Below the pieces are notes generated by a model, which was not told where the DNA came from, did not search any database, and saw nothing but the letters and a program-made list of their open reading frames with translations. Shown piece by piece: positions 41,401 through 56,400 of a stretch of DNA of 64,000 bases (positions within the stretch are counted from its first letter, which is position 1; each line of letters begins with the position of its first letter). The stretch spans positions 5,146,001 to 5,210,000 of the forward strand of contig OX388341.1 of NCBI GenBank assembly GCA_947579665.1, given 5' to 3'. This stretch comes from Sympetrum striolatum (lineage: Eukaryota; Arthropoda; Insecta; Odonata; Libellulidae). Both the position numbers and the translations under genes were made by a program.

Positions 41401-44400
41401 CTGTACATTATTTATCAATTCCAAAACTTATCAACGCAATTAATGCTAATGTCCATGCTTTCCTCACTGTCCTAAATAGAGAAGTTTGTTGATTCGTCAA
41501 AACCTTGAAATTATCAAAAAGCACTGATAGATTATACAGCCTAATAAATGCAAGAGACAAATTATAAAATACTGAAATAACTACTGTCGACAACTGAATA
41601 ATTTATTTCATTATTTATTTATGATAAATTGATTAGTTATAACTTATGTACAGTGGAGGAAAGAAATATGGCAACACTTTGAGCGTGGCAGAGTGGGCAT
41701 TCACAGAAACTACTTGGAAAACTACCAACTACGACTGACTGGCAACACTGAGGAAAGCCTCAAAAAGTGGTAACATTCAAGTTGGAGATTAAAACTTACT
41801 TAAATTTCCTCTCTCTTGAGCTTGTCTTAAATCCTTCACACAATCTCTCCCAGAGTTCATTATGTTCGTTTCGGCATTTCTCTTTCACAGATATTATCAT
41901 ATTAATAGAACGAGAGATTAAATACATATTAAGTCTTACTTCAATCTTTTATGAACAAAAATGCATGGAAAATAATTTTGACTTCATTTCTAAATAATGT
42001 GAAGATTGACAATTCAGTTTGAACGTAAAAATGTGTAGCAAGAAGGACGAAGTGGGGTTGGTGTGAGAATACGAAACGTCATGATTCCCACCTTTAGCAG
42101 ATAAGAATTTTGCAGCCTGGCAGAAAAATATATATTTCTGGATATTAGTGTAATTGTAAATCTTCATATTCCAGTTCAAACTTGGGATATTCATTTACTA
42201 AGATCAAATTTTCGAGAGCAATTTTATATTACACATCTCATGTTTTTTCATTCAGAGATTTGTAATCAAGTAGTCATCAGAGTAATTACTGAGATACTAA
42301 CAATAGCACAATGTGAAATTTGTACTTTGTCTACGGAATATAATTTTTCCATGATTTAATCCTTCAGACAAATGAAATTCTTAATAAAAATTTAGAATAC
42401 ACAAAATCTTTGTCCATCCGGAATTAAGAGGAGAAAATACCATTTCCAAAATTTAAACAAACATGATTTCATAAAAAAACAAATAATTTATGCTCATACA
42501 TCCAACTTATCTTACATTTTGTAACAGGGAGCTTGTTGACCTTTGTCATTGCATTTGTGTTCACTTCACATGGAGGAATTCACGTAGAAATGCATTCAGG
42601 TTTAGATACTTTGCAAGGAGTCTTATGAGCGCTTTCAAAGCATTGCAGGTGCCAGGCCAAGGTAAATTAGATGTTATTGCATTCATTTTGCTGAGGAATT
42701 ATATATTGCACTTACTGTTAATAATACCATGCAAATAAAAGTCTAATATTTCCCTGATGATTTAAAAAAATTCAAAAAAACCTTCACAGTTATATTTTCT
42801 AAATTAATACAGAAAACCCCAAAAAAAAATCATCTACATTACAGTAGTATGATAAAAACATTAATTTTGCTGGTAACTTTTCATTCCAAAGTTGTATTTT
42901 ACTGGTAAATCAGAAGGTTTCTGATTCCAAGGTCATGTTGACAATGCGTGCAACAAATAATTCTATAGCAAAGTGACTACAATAATATTTAGGTTTGCAG
43001 AAAAGACAGCAATACAGATAAAGTCACCTTTCTTTACTTTCCCAACAAGTAGCTGAGGAACGAGTCCTGTTTAGACAAAAGTATCATCTGAGCCTGCAAC
43101 GGGGAGCGAAATTGCCGCTCACCTTTATTTTTGAATTTATGTAAAGCTATTGTTGTAGAGATGTGCAAGAAGTTGGCGCTCAGCTTTTTCTTTTATTGTT
43201 GTGTGCATGTCATAAAGGCCTACGGTCGAGACAACATCGTTGATGACCGCCAAGGGAGTCAGGAGAGGACTTTGTGAGGTGATTTCCCATCCCCTGCAAC
43301 GGACTCACTTTTATTTCATTTCGTTTGATAAGATACAGTCCACTATAATATAATAGGTCCTCCCCTTTCTTTTTCGGGGTATAGTATTGTGCCGTCGCAA
43401 CATGTCCGAAGCCCTGCAGTCAAAGGCCAAAGAGGGTAAAATTATTTACCTCGAAGCTCAGCATCTCAAAATTATACGTTTTTGCAGTTACTTGCCTGTA
43501 ATGTTTAGTTTAGTTTAATTTAATGCTTTTTGGAGATCGCGTTCAGTCTTTACTGGCACTAAAATTATATTTATTTTATCAAAAGTTTTGAAATGATGAA
43601 AAATTTGAAGAGCTTCTGTCAGTAATTAGATCTTGTCACCTGGAGCGAATTCCAACTGAGGGACTCCATTATAGCCATAACGCTGCTGCCAACCTGAGAT
43701 CCCCTCTAATGAAACAAGCTGCTCTAAATTGGACCATTCCTAAATCTGAGCCTACTTCATGCAGATTCTATAATTTTATTCATCATTATGGAGAAAGTAG
43801 ACAGATGAATTGTGGCCTCCTGTAAACTTAAGAAAAGTTAAGATCATACTACGCTATTTCATATAATATTTTTATATTAATATTTATTGCATATAATAAT
43901 TCATTTCTGAAGTATGATCCGTGCTACAGCGTAGCAATTGTAGCGCATAATCTTACATCGAGGATGTGTGATTGTGACTTCACCTGGGCGAGAATGGTTG
44001 GGTAATAGCCTGTCTAAGTATTGCTTTGTATTCACTTTTCATTTACTGATTGATGAAGTATTATGAATCCCAATTACGATTGCATACAAACTTATTAATA
44101 AAATATGTTTAAACTCTGGGGTATGTTACATTGCAATTAACAGTGGTCAATTTTTGAAATATTATAGAATAAAACCCCTTTGGACGGGAGAATCTTATGA
44201 GTAGTGTGATGTATGAATGACATGAGATGAGATATCGTTGCATGTTTTCCTAATTTTTTCGGTCAGTATGGTCAATGTGAACTGATGACACATGAGACAT
44301 CAATTCACTTTGACCATTATTTCACTATAACAATGTCGTAATTGTCAATGATTACGATGGGCACAATTATGATGGGCTCTACGAGGACGGTCGGAGGAGG

Positions 44401-47400
44401 CAATGGAAGCATGGGTATGGGACGCGTCAGTGAGGGAAAAAACGCCATAACCACTATAGGACGATTTACTGTGGCGCCTAGGGGCGGACTATAGGAGTTG
44501 CTCCTTAGGGCCACTGCACAGGCGCGTGCACTGTTTCCAAGCATTTCAACATCACAATCCTTTAACCGGACTCAGTATATGAGGCCGTGGATTTTTAGGA
44601 AAAATCAGAGCATTCCTCACTCTCGCTAGCTGACAGTGTCTGCCTACAGACTTCGGCCGGGATTCCCCACATCTCGACCAACCTAATAAGGGCTTCTTCT
44701 GTCCCCACCAGAAGAGGCAACGAGATCGAGTCGCCCAAGGCAGAAATAACGTATGAACAAATAAACTAATTATTTTCATTTTGAATGCAAGAGTATAATT
44801 TCATTAAATTCCTAGAGTCGACCCACATCTACGACAACACCATTATATTATTACAAACATTTTACGACCTATTACATGCAGCCTAATCGAGCTGAAGGTT
44901 GTTGCTTACCGTTTCCACCATTTAAAAAGATTCCTGTCAAAATGTAAATTGCTGAGAAGTGTTCAGAAAAGTTTAACTTCCTGAACACAGAAACTAGATT
45001 AGATTTTAGAAAGAATATTTGTAAGGCTGTTGAAAACTACTCCACTCAAGAGAAAATATAGGTAAAACTAAGACAGATCCTAGTGGTTTCTGCATTCATT
45101 TTTTTAAATTATGAATAATCTTTGCAAGAATTCTATTCCATTAAAATTTTAGTATTTAGATGTTATGTTTGCAAGATAATACCTCACAATGTTCATTTTA
45201 ATGTTTGATATTCCGCAACAAACAATCTTGTTTTTCACTAACTCCCTGGGCATTATAATGACATTCTCCACAACTATTTATAAAAGAATTATATAAATTT
45301 ATAAAAGAATTTTATAGAAAAATCCCAATACCAAAAACCTGATTTAATTTTAAAATTAAGCATCACTGCTCGAAACTTTTAGGACGCTTGCTTAAAAACA
45401 AGGACATGTATATGACCGTTTAACTCAATGGACTTTTGTTTATGAGAAATTAGCAACTTAAAAGCGGAATTAGCCACCAGACCATACATATGCATACCAT
45501 TTAGATCTCAAGATTTTCCACTTAGGAAATTATTTTCTTCCATTTTTTACCAATGACATACTTTTTCGATACAATTTCATATTCTTATCTGCCAAGCTTT
45601 CATTATCTTTCTAAGTAGCATTTATCGTAATAAACATAACATCGGAATTCTACCATCTATTATATTCTGAATGTTTTCAGCTGCATATCGGCTGCAAATT
45701 CTCAATCAAATCCACAAGTATCATTTTAATAAACCTTTGTTGTCTAAGCCCCAACTACCAAATCCTAAGCATTACTAGTTCTATTCTAGAAGACCCCAAA
45801 TTTACAATTTTTCCTATAATGAAGTACTCTGCAGATTTCTAGAAATCTTCCGCACATTCCGAGAATTAGCATATCGAGAATCAGGATATTTTGGCAGATG
45901 TGCAAAAATTGTGAAAGGAAAAGATTCTGGCAATAAAGTAGTGGATGCATTTGCTTCCTTCACCAGAGCATTCAGAAGCAACCCCAGATGAGAGACTGTG
46001 GAGAATATCCCACTGTTCTTAGGGCCACAAAATGTTAGTATTGCACTTCCACTGTGATTTTCCTGAATAGAAATGAGGAAGCATCAGAGATACAAGAATT
46101 GCGTTTAGGAAGGCTCGAGGAAACACGAGGATCAGCTAAACCAAAGGCTGTTGGACGTCAAAGAACATTAAGGTCTTTCCTTCAAAATGCAAGATCGGTT
46201 GTTTCAGAGAAAATGGAGATGGAAGGGTAAAGGCTTTAAGAAAGGGGCATCAGTGTGCGGCATTTTTCGCACATACCACTCGCACTCCAAGGGTTAAATG
46301 ATCTAATAATTAATAAAGTCTGAAGTTATAATTTGAAAAATTATTACATTTCTAAGATTTCTGAGAGTTTGAATTATTTGGAAAAGAAATTATCTTTGCA
46401 AATAATTTTCATTCTTTTGCCAATTGAACACTTTTTGCTAATACAGCAAATCAAATTAACCACAACAACGAAACAATTTTTGAGCAGATATTTACCGAGA
46501 TACCACACAAATCATAAAAATTAAGCCTGCTTTCCTCGAAGGAGAAATTAAAGGAAATAAATAAATGGTGAAATTGAGAAGAAGGGGAGTGAATGAGTTT
46601 TCATAGTGCTCAAGGAGGACTTCCTTAACCAACAAACAATTCAAACAACTAGTTCAATATTTGGAACTCCTCCAGAATCAGTCACGGAAATGGACCACAT
46701 CAGAGTCTCTCTATCAACAATACCAGCCAACATCCTTTGAAACTCACTCAATAAATTTAACTTCCATTCTGTTAAGATACCTTTTTGCTCTTCCAATAAA
46801 GGAAGCATTTATATTAATAATAAGGGCATATAAAGAATTTGAATAATTACAGAACATAATTTTAAATGCTATACGTGAACCTTAGCAAAAGTCTTATTGC
46901 CATCATGAATGGTGTTTTTTTTTTCAAAATTGAAAATTTCAAAACAGCATCAGCCAAGTAAGAACACTACATAATTAACGCTAAATTTGCTTAGCCATAC
47001 TTACAATCGAGAAGAGTTGCAGCAACAGGAGAAGTGGAGCTTCCAAGCTTATGGCCGATTAAGTCATTGCCTTTCAAACCATCTTCAGCAACAGATTTGA
47101 GAAAGCGAGACAGACTGGAGAGTGCTTCGCGATACAGTCCTCTTCGGGAGCACAAGAACTTGAGTGGTTCCCACAATGCAGTTTGACTCACTACGCTCAC
47201 AGCAAGCACTTCGTCGTAATGTTGGTTATTGTGAAGGAAACGACTGTAAGGAAGATCATTAGAATGAATAATTGAAATAAAATATATGACCACATATCAG
47301 CCTATATCCAGCCCACCAACTTCACTATGCAGGGCTACTAACTGTTAAAACAAATTAGTCAATGCTTTTTATTGTGTAAGCTCTTTGTCACTATATTGGA

Positions 47401-50400
47401 ATTTTATGAACACAGTTTTGCTCAATAAAAGTTAATAAAGTATCTTGTGATCCCAAGTGCATTTTATACTTTATAGATACAAGGTAGCGAACATCACTGA
47501 TTTTAAACTGAAGGGCAAAGTATATTTTTCATGGTATACAGTTTATTTTCAAGGCAAAATACAAAAATTCAACTTTCTTTCCTTTCCCCTCATATTTTGA
47601 CTTTTCTCCAAAAATTGACTTTCATTATTTTCCGACAGATGGCATTTGAAACATAGGGTAATTTTGATAAAGGAATTCAAAATAATAAACCCTCAACCAC
47701 ATATTTCAAAAGTTTGAAACTCTTAGATTCATTTTCAATAGGAAAAAATCAATTGTATAAGTGACTGCAATTTTGGTAAATGTTTAAACATTTGATTTCA
47801 TTAATAATTAATGGAAAAAGATATGTTGTTGAAAAAGTTACATTAACTTTTAGAGAGATCATTTACAAACTAAGATAAATTGAATCAGTAATTTACCATA
47901 GTAAGAGGTCTGAAAAATTCAGATAATTTTTGGGTCATATTGACCCCAAGCAACTAATTAAGTAACTGTTTTTGACATGTCAAATTAACGGTTATATTGA
48001 TACTGATTGTCGACTATTACTCTTAGTTAATATATAATAATTATTTTTTCCAATTGTTTTCAACAAAATTATCCAGTTTACTCCTTAGTTGGAAAGCAAA
48101 GAGGAAATATGAAAACATAATATACGAAATATAACGGATATAACGGAAAAGCATTTAATCCCCAATATGATAATATTATGAAATTTTCCTGGGTTTTATC
48201 CCAGCATAATAATAAATGTTTATACAAAATATGATGCAAAATAGATGATTAAGATTGGTTACTTCATATTACAAAAGTATTTTTTACCGTAATTGTGGAA
48301 GCCTAGCAAGGAATATTTGTAAAATAATGAAGGTTATTTTTCCTAATTTAAGAGTTGAGATTTTTGAATGCATAAATCAAGCAGAATAGATATATTACGA
48401 AAAATATTTGGCATTGTCTTAAAAATATCCACCAAAACATTTTTCGTAAATTATTTTTACTTTCTCCATATACGAAGTATAAAGAAAGTATTGTTTTCAT
48501 GAAAACATTCGACTTTGAGATTTCAACTGAAATACATGTTTTGGGGTCCCTAGAACACGTTTTAACCATTTTCGGAATGATGTCTGTGTGTGTGTGTGTG
48601 ATAGTGGGCACTCTAACGTGAAAAATATTGGTCGTATCAATACCAAACTTCATACATAGTACTGTGGTGTGTGCTGTCAGAGTTGATTAGTTTTTGAAGT
48701 AAATCAGTTGACCGGAAGTCGAGCTTTATTCTTCAAAGCTCATTTCCGGTTTTCAAAATAGCTCCATAAATATGATATTTAGGTATATACTATTATTTAT
48801 AAACGTTTTAGAAAAAGTAATTTACTATAATTTTTGTATGAAACATATTTTTATATCACTGATTGTTTAGGAGTTATTCATGAAATACTGATAAACCGGA
48901 AGTTGATGATTATGTACTTTTTGGGTGCTCTGGGCTCTATGGGCGAAAGCCCAATTTCATCGTTTTTCATCGAGCATGTCCGGAAAAGCATTATTTATAA
49001 TGTTCATGACGTAGAAGATAATAATATATAAATTAATCACTCATCTTCCAAGTTTAGATGGAATATAGAGTTCGAAATTACTGTCGTAAATAAATATTTA
49101 CATCTAATATATGGAGAAAGTCATGTGCTGGCCACATCAGACTTTTTCAGTTGGTATGTGAAAGTATCAGAGTAGGGTCAGAGGTGTGGGTGTGTCGTCT
49201 TCCATGGACCTTAATTGTTTTAGAGGCTCGCTCTTTCCTAACATGCCTAACGACCATTGAAGAGCTGGTGGTCAAACTAAGGTTTGGAAAGGAGTGACCA
49301 TACATGGATGGCATCGCCAATGGATTGGTCTTCAAACAGTTCTTTTTGGGGGAGTTTCTTTTGAAACAAACTGTAGGATTTGTTTTCACACGAAGCTTGG
49401 CACTAAATCGCCTGATCCAGAATCAGTGGAAATATGGGAGATACCTCTTCCCCATTGCATCTCATTCATTGCTTATGAAGCGTGTGATATCTCGAGAAAG
49501 CAATTTCATATAAATTAAGATTATCTAATGACACACTATTATTTTTTGACAATTATTGAGCAATAATTTTCCTTATCTTATATTCGAGGACGCAGTTTCG
49601 TTATGATGCTTGAATCAATAAAATAATACCCTATTTACTCAAAAATAGCACGGCATCAAAGTAATGGGCACCCGTGCATTCGAGCGTTGGACATTGAAAT
49701 ATAATTTTACCGTGAATGTAATGCTCATCTTAAGATATGCGGTCACCCCATTCGCTGCACCTTATATGTCTTATACTGTACAGGCATACGGTAATATATG
49801 TGTATATCTATACATCTATACACTTTATACAAAATGCTGGTAGTCATCCATGCCGATAGTCCTACGTAAGTGTACATAAGTGCCAAGTCAAAATCGTTCA
49901 TTCCAATTCCCTTTCAATTGAAAACTATCGGCCTACAGCTTCGTTTATATCAACACAGTATAAATGCATGTTGTGACAATTTTTACGATAATCTCGTGGC
50001 GACGTGGCGATCGTGGGCGTGAGTGGGCAGGAGTGGATTTGACTTGTGGACTTGGGTGGCGAAGGGTGGCGCCTTCGACTCTTGATCGCTTTTTATACCA
50101 AATGGTGGAAGAATACAAAATCTCTGTGAACAGTTTGAAGTTCGAAGTGACCATACTCTGCGCTCACGTGTGAAAGGCGTGCCAGCCAGCTCTCAATGTC
50201 TGTGTTCCGCTGCACTGTGTGACCGTGAACTCAAGGGCGAGTCTAGGAGATTGAGAGAGACTTCCGGTTGTTCGAAAGAGCGGCAAATTGCTTAGATAGC
50301 ACTTGGAGGCAAAGGTTGTTTGGAAGAGAGAATTTTGCAACGTCTTGTTAATTCGGAGTCTTCCCGAATTGATGTTCGTATTGAGTGATTTTTTGTACTA

Positions 50401-53400
50401 ATTGTCAATGAGTAGTTCAATTCAAGTGATATTTTGTTGTATAATATTCTTTGACACTTTAATATTATTACTTATTATATTTATCGTTGAAACTTATTTT
50501 CTGATTGATTTCCCGTTGTCGATATCCCGAGCTGGTTGCTGTTCAGAGTAGTTATTGAGTCACCGAATGTTTTTCAGTTTCTTTCCAAGTTCTGATTTAT
50601 AAGGTGGCGCAATGTATACAGTCCACACATGTAGAGCGGATTGATGAGTTATATGGAACCAGGGTGAGCCGAGGATGCGGCCGGCCTCACTTTACAGGAC
50701 ACGCGAACGAGTAGTATTGTACCCGAATCTAGTTTTCCGTCGATTCTAACTTGCACCCTGGTTTTTGAGGTGAAAAAAAGACCCAAAAGGGTGCAAGTTA
50801 TTTCCAGTAAATACCGTATCTTTGACGCAAATGTACTTTTTTACGCATTATGAAGCAATATGTAAGGATTAAAAACCCTACAGTTCCATTCTGCCGCACT
50901 CGCTGCTCTTGGATTCAAGAGGACGGACTTGGTTAGACTTAGTTTTAGAAATCGGCTATAATGAGTATGCGTTATAACGAGTACTTTTCCAGTTTTTGTC
51001 AGCTCTCGTTATAACAGACTTCTTCTGTAGTTGCAACCTATCAAAGGCCTGGGGGCAATTTTAGTTTATTGGAGGTCTTGGGAAAATTATTTGCTGAAAA
51101 GTCATTGGGAAAGGAAGTCCTGATCGCGGGAGACCTAAACTTACCTGGAATCAAGTGGGATGGGGCAGCAGTGGAGGGTGGGAGAGCACAACAGTTAATA
51201 AACAATATAATTAATGGGAGAGGTTTCACACAGGTAGTTGAGGGGGGTAAATGTGATTGATGTTTTTCTACTTCGACCCTTTTCGCTATTGTTAGATTTA
51301 GAGATCATTGAGGGAATCAGTGACAATAAAGAAGTTGTTTTAGAGTTGCTAATGGGAAGTGGCCTGACTGAGAGTTATTCACCAAAAACAGAGATATGGA
51401 AGAGGGGATAAATTAGGTTTCCAAAAATATCTAAATGCTAACTTTTCACTGTGGGTAGAGAAAGGGAAAAGTGTTGAATAAATGTGGGTTGACCTTAAAA
51501 ACATACTTTATAAAATGGTGCTACCCTCTCGCAGCACCATGGTTCAGAAGACCAATGTTGGATCACGACTCCTCTGCCCAACCCAACCCTTCCCCCACCT
51601 CTGCTTTCCTGACCGCCAATAAGAGTACATAACGCGTTTCTCCTTGTTGTCAATAAACAGACTTAACTGTGGAAATCTGGAATTTCTTTTAAAACCTATG
51701 TCGTTTCATGACAGTAGCATGAGTAATGATTACTTCTTTCCTCTACCATTCTATCACCCAGGCCAGTACTTCTTTTTAAGTAGTAAGATTAGCAGCAAAT
51801 TAGTATAATCATTTTAGCATCACAACAAATCCATAAAAAATAGCTAGAAGATTTCTATAGCTACCATGAAATCTGTGGCACGGAAAGGAGGTGAACAGTA
51901 TTTGGGGGAAAAGTTTAGTAGCATGGGAAAGACTTACAGAAATTTTCCCATAAGAGATGGAGAGTATGCTCTTTTGGCAACTTTGCCATTGTCATCAGAG
52001 AGGGAGGAGGCAGCAGAAGAGCGGAGCACTCTCTCAACGTGAGCCATTACAGCCAAGTTGGAGAGGTGAATACGCTCAGATGGGGCTAAGTCTGAACTGC
52101 CTGAGCCAAACACCGTCTCTATGAAGCTGAGAAGCTCGACTGAGTGACCCCCTGCAGCAAACTTGAGAACACTCTTCAGATGTCGGCACTAAAATGAAAT
52201 TAAATTATCGTAAGAGACACAATGGTAAATACAGGGAATTCTAGTTGCAGTATTGTTAAAAGTACTGAGCCAGCTTAGATCATATGGATTCAAACGTGGG
52301 AGTGCTGTCATCCAAAGCCAAATACATTGCCCACATGGCTATCTGGGAGCTCCCCAGGAGTGGAACCTTTCTTAACCCTTTCACTACGGTGGCCATATTG
52401 GCGATTTTTACACATTTATAATGATATAGCCCGTATGTATGAGAATGAGATTGTATTCCTTCGTGGTTAAAGGCAGATTAAAGGAAAACCTTTCCGAGTA
52501 TCGGAAGCGTTCCCCCACTCATTTAAAACTGATTGGCATGAGCGTCCCGGCACGCTCTCCGTACCTCGGTAAGGAACCAGAGAGTGTGGCGGCATGCTCA
52601 CCGTAACAAAGGGTTAAGAGTAATACACTATGGTACACAATAATTATCTTAAATTGGTCAGATAAGCCATAAAGAATAGCAAATGACCTTGTCAATAGAT
52701 AAAACACATAGATATTACATTATCTTGGGTACCTCCAAAAACTCCCTAATAAAAGGATTTCTGATTAGCCGAGATGACACTACAGATTTAAACCAAATAC
52801 TTGATTCTGCTTGTAAATTCTATGGTAATTTGTTAAATAGTTTTATACCAGTAACAGAATGATATTGAGCAGTTTTCAACAGTCTACACAAGGGTGCCTC
52901 CATTTTATAAATATTTCAGGTATTATAGTGATGAATATCACCTGACAATTAGTCAAATTAATTTTGATATATACTAGTAATTCATGTATATGTAGATTAA
53001 TTACAGTCATAACACCTTCAGCCCTAAAAATAGCATTACAATGTTCCTTAATTATGGCCAAAACACCCTTTTTTGAATCAATAGTATTTAGATAATTCCA
53101 GAACTATTGCCCCACACACAAATACCATAAAATAGCCCACTGTGAAATAAGGGGAAGTAAATGTTACGTAGATATTCTTTTGGTATCTTAGCTTTTATGG
53201 CTCCTATAGTATAAACAACTCTGGACAATCTGCTGAGTAAACTATTGCTATGCACATCTTAAGACAATTTTGGGTCCAGATGAAAGCCTAAAAGCGGCAC
53301 TGACTGCAGATCCTCTATAGTATCCTTTTGGCTAAAAACAAGAGATTGTTTTGTATTTTCATTACGTCGAAACTCATTTGCAGAGAACCAATTGGCAGCA

Positions 53401-56400
53401 TCCTTGAGCCCCTTCCTCATATGAAGATCCATTATCTTAGAGTTATGAGGTGAGGACAGTACTTGCAGAAAGAAGCCTGGAATTTATTAGGGACTTATGT
53501 GTATGTTTTGTAGTGTTGAAAAGGCTTTTGATACTGTCCAGTGGACAAAACTGATGGGATATTAAAGAAATATGGGTTAGACTGGAAAGATAGGCGATTG
53601 GTTCAAAATTTGTATTTGAATCAAACAGCCCGCGTAAGGATAGCTGATGGGGAATCGGATTGGGCTGAATTTGGGGTAAGACAAGGGTGTCCTACGTCAC
53701 CATCATATTTTAATATACATATATGCAGTTGAAATGGGGAAAGAAACCTGGGAAGAAATAGACAAGGGAGTAAAGGTTGGTGTGGAGATAGTGAAGTCTG
53801 TAAGGTATGCAAATGATAAGGCTATTATGTGTGATTCCGTAAGGGTTTGCAAATATTAGTAAATGCTCTTAACGATTAAGGAAGGGATTTTGGAATGAAA
53901 ATTAACGTAAGTGAAACTAAAGTGTTGAGATTTGCTAAGGGAAAGAAAGCTAAGTTAACAATTAGGGTGGATGGGGAAAAACTAGTGCAGGTGGATAAAT
54001 TTTCCTACTTCGGAGATACTCTTTTTTGGGATGGAAGATGCAAAGATGAGATTTGTAAAAGAATAGCCTTGGCCAAGGAAGCCTTTGTGAAGCGAAGGGA
54101 ATTTATGACCAAAGGTCTTGACAAAGGAATCAGGAAAAGATTATTAAAGTCTTTGGTTTGGAGTGTCTTACTATATGGGTGCGAAACGAGGACTTTAAGA
54201 AAGGAGGAAGTCAAATGTTTGCAGGTCTTTGAAATGTGGGTATGGCATAGAATGGAAAAAGTAGGTTGATAGGAAAACAAACACGGAGGTGCTGGAGATG
54301 GATGGGGAGAAGTGTGCTTTAATCGAAGTGATTAAGCGTAGACAGAAGAAATGGGTGGGCCAAATATTGAGGGGAGAGGGATTGGTGAAGACTGTAACGG
54401 AGGGTAGAATTCTGGGGAAAAAACAGAGGGGAAGACGGTGACAAAAGGTTTTGGCTGATATGAGGAATGGAGTAAGCTATAAGGAAATGAGGGAGATGGC
54501 ACTTTATAGGGGTTTTTGATTGTACATGAACCTACCGAAACATAGAACAAATATGATGTTTTTTTTAAACCATCCAGTCCCACTGATTTCCTGGGATTTT
54601 GCCCGAAATCATTCAGTATAATAACACCTGACAATAATCGAACAAAGAATATTTTTGCAGTAAAACTTGTTATGCGCTATTCACAAAACTAATGTTTCGA
54701 TATTTTGAAAAAAAAAATTTAAATTTTTCAAATCAATCAAGATTACTACAGATTTATTTCTGATCTGATGTGATTAAAACATCAACTTTGACAGAACAAG
54801 GCAGAGTGGGGCGAAATCGGATAAAGCTGGCCAAATATCGTAGACATTATAGAATTGGCAAACATTGCCATGCGGAGGTAATTTGGAGCTCCTATGTTCA
54901 ATACTGGAATCAGTTTTACTGTATCCATGCCATTTATAAAACTAATCACTCCGGAAATAGCAAACTTGCCAGAAAACAAGGAAAATCACAGCAATAAAGA
55001 AATTTTTAAATTTCAAATATAATCAATTATAGCAAAAAAATAGTAGCACCATGTACTTCTCAGTTAGATGATCTTTCACACAGTTTTGGAAGCAAAATAA
55101 AAATCATACAGAAACTTTATCTTTGGTCCTTCAAACTAGGTATCTAAGTATAGAAAAACAGGATTATTTTCCTTCTCAGAATTACTTTCAGTTCATTGGC
55201 GATACAATGTCAGTTGGAGGGGCCACTGCTTTCATTCGAAATTGCTCTCAGAGAGCGTTGATTGAATTATTACATGGAAATCTTTCGTGAAGATGATGCA
55301 TAAATATATAGATTTACATATATACATATACCTTCAAAATACTCTAAACATGATGTCAAGCCTAGATGGAACAAAGAGGTTAGAAGGGCTCTCCGCAAAC
55401 AGAGTTTTGCATGGAAAAGTAAAGGTCTTTACGGGAATAGATCAGCCTGTCTGCCTGATCATCACAATCACTATTACTAGAAAAGCCCAAGAAAGCAAAA
55501 TCCAACAACAAGCGAGCTATGCGTAACGCCCACAGCAACTTTAAAAAGAAATTTCTTCGGGAATGTTTAGAGGAAAACCCTAAAGCCCTCTGGTCCTTAG
55601 TTAGAAAGGTACAGGGAAAGGTACAAACAGTGAGCTCGATAAGGGATAGCGAAGGTAGCATTACTTGCGATTCGAACAGGAAAGCAAACATTCTAAACGA
55701 ATTTTACCAAAGAGTATTCAAATCAGACTGTAACATAGATATCCTCCCCAAGGTTAATATACTGGATTCCACGCCAAATAAAGTTTTACGACAGATGGTC
55801 TTACCACAATCTTACGCAAAATTAAGCCAAATAAGTTGCAAGGGCCAGAGGGTATTCCCGGCAAGAGTGCTAAAAGAACTGGAAGAAAGTGTCGCCCCTT
55901 ATCTCAAAATTATATTTTCTCAATTGATGAACGAAGGTAGGGTCCCAACCAATTGAAAATTAGCTAATATTACTCCTGTTTACAAAAGCGGATTAAAAGA
56001 GGACCCAGGATATTATAGACCCATATCATTAACTTCGCTGTCCGGAAAGGTAATGGAACATATCGTTGTAAGCTCACTCATGGGATTTTTAGATAGAAAT
56101 TGATTCCTCAACGTGAACCAGCATGGTTTTCGAAAGTCCCGATCATGTGAAACCCAACTTGCACTATATGTACATGATATCTCAAAGTCTTCTGAGAGTA
56201 AAAAGCGAGTAGAAGCTATTTTCCTCGATTTCAAAAAAGCATTCGATAGAGTCTCCCACTAAAAACTAATTAACACACTAAAACTAGCGGGCATTAACAA
56301 GGAAGTAGTTGACTGGGTTAAGGATTTTCTCTACGAGAGGGAACAACAAGTATAGTACTGGATGGCATTAGCTCAAATAGAGTCAAAGTTATCTCTGGCG

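Noticed and set aside
45890..46300. Transposase remnant
   Set aside because: Some protein-like words appear, but frames break quickly and no motif was recognised.
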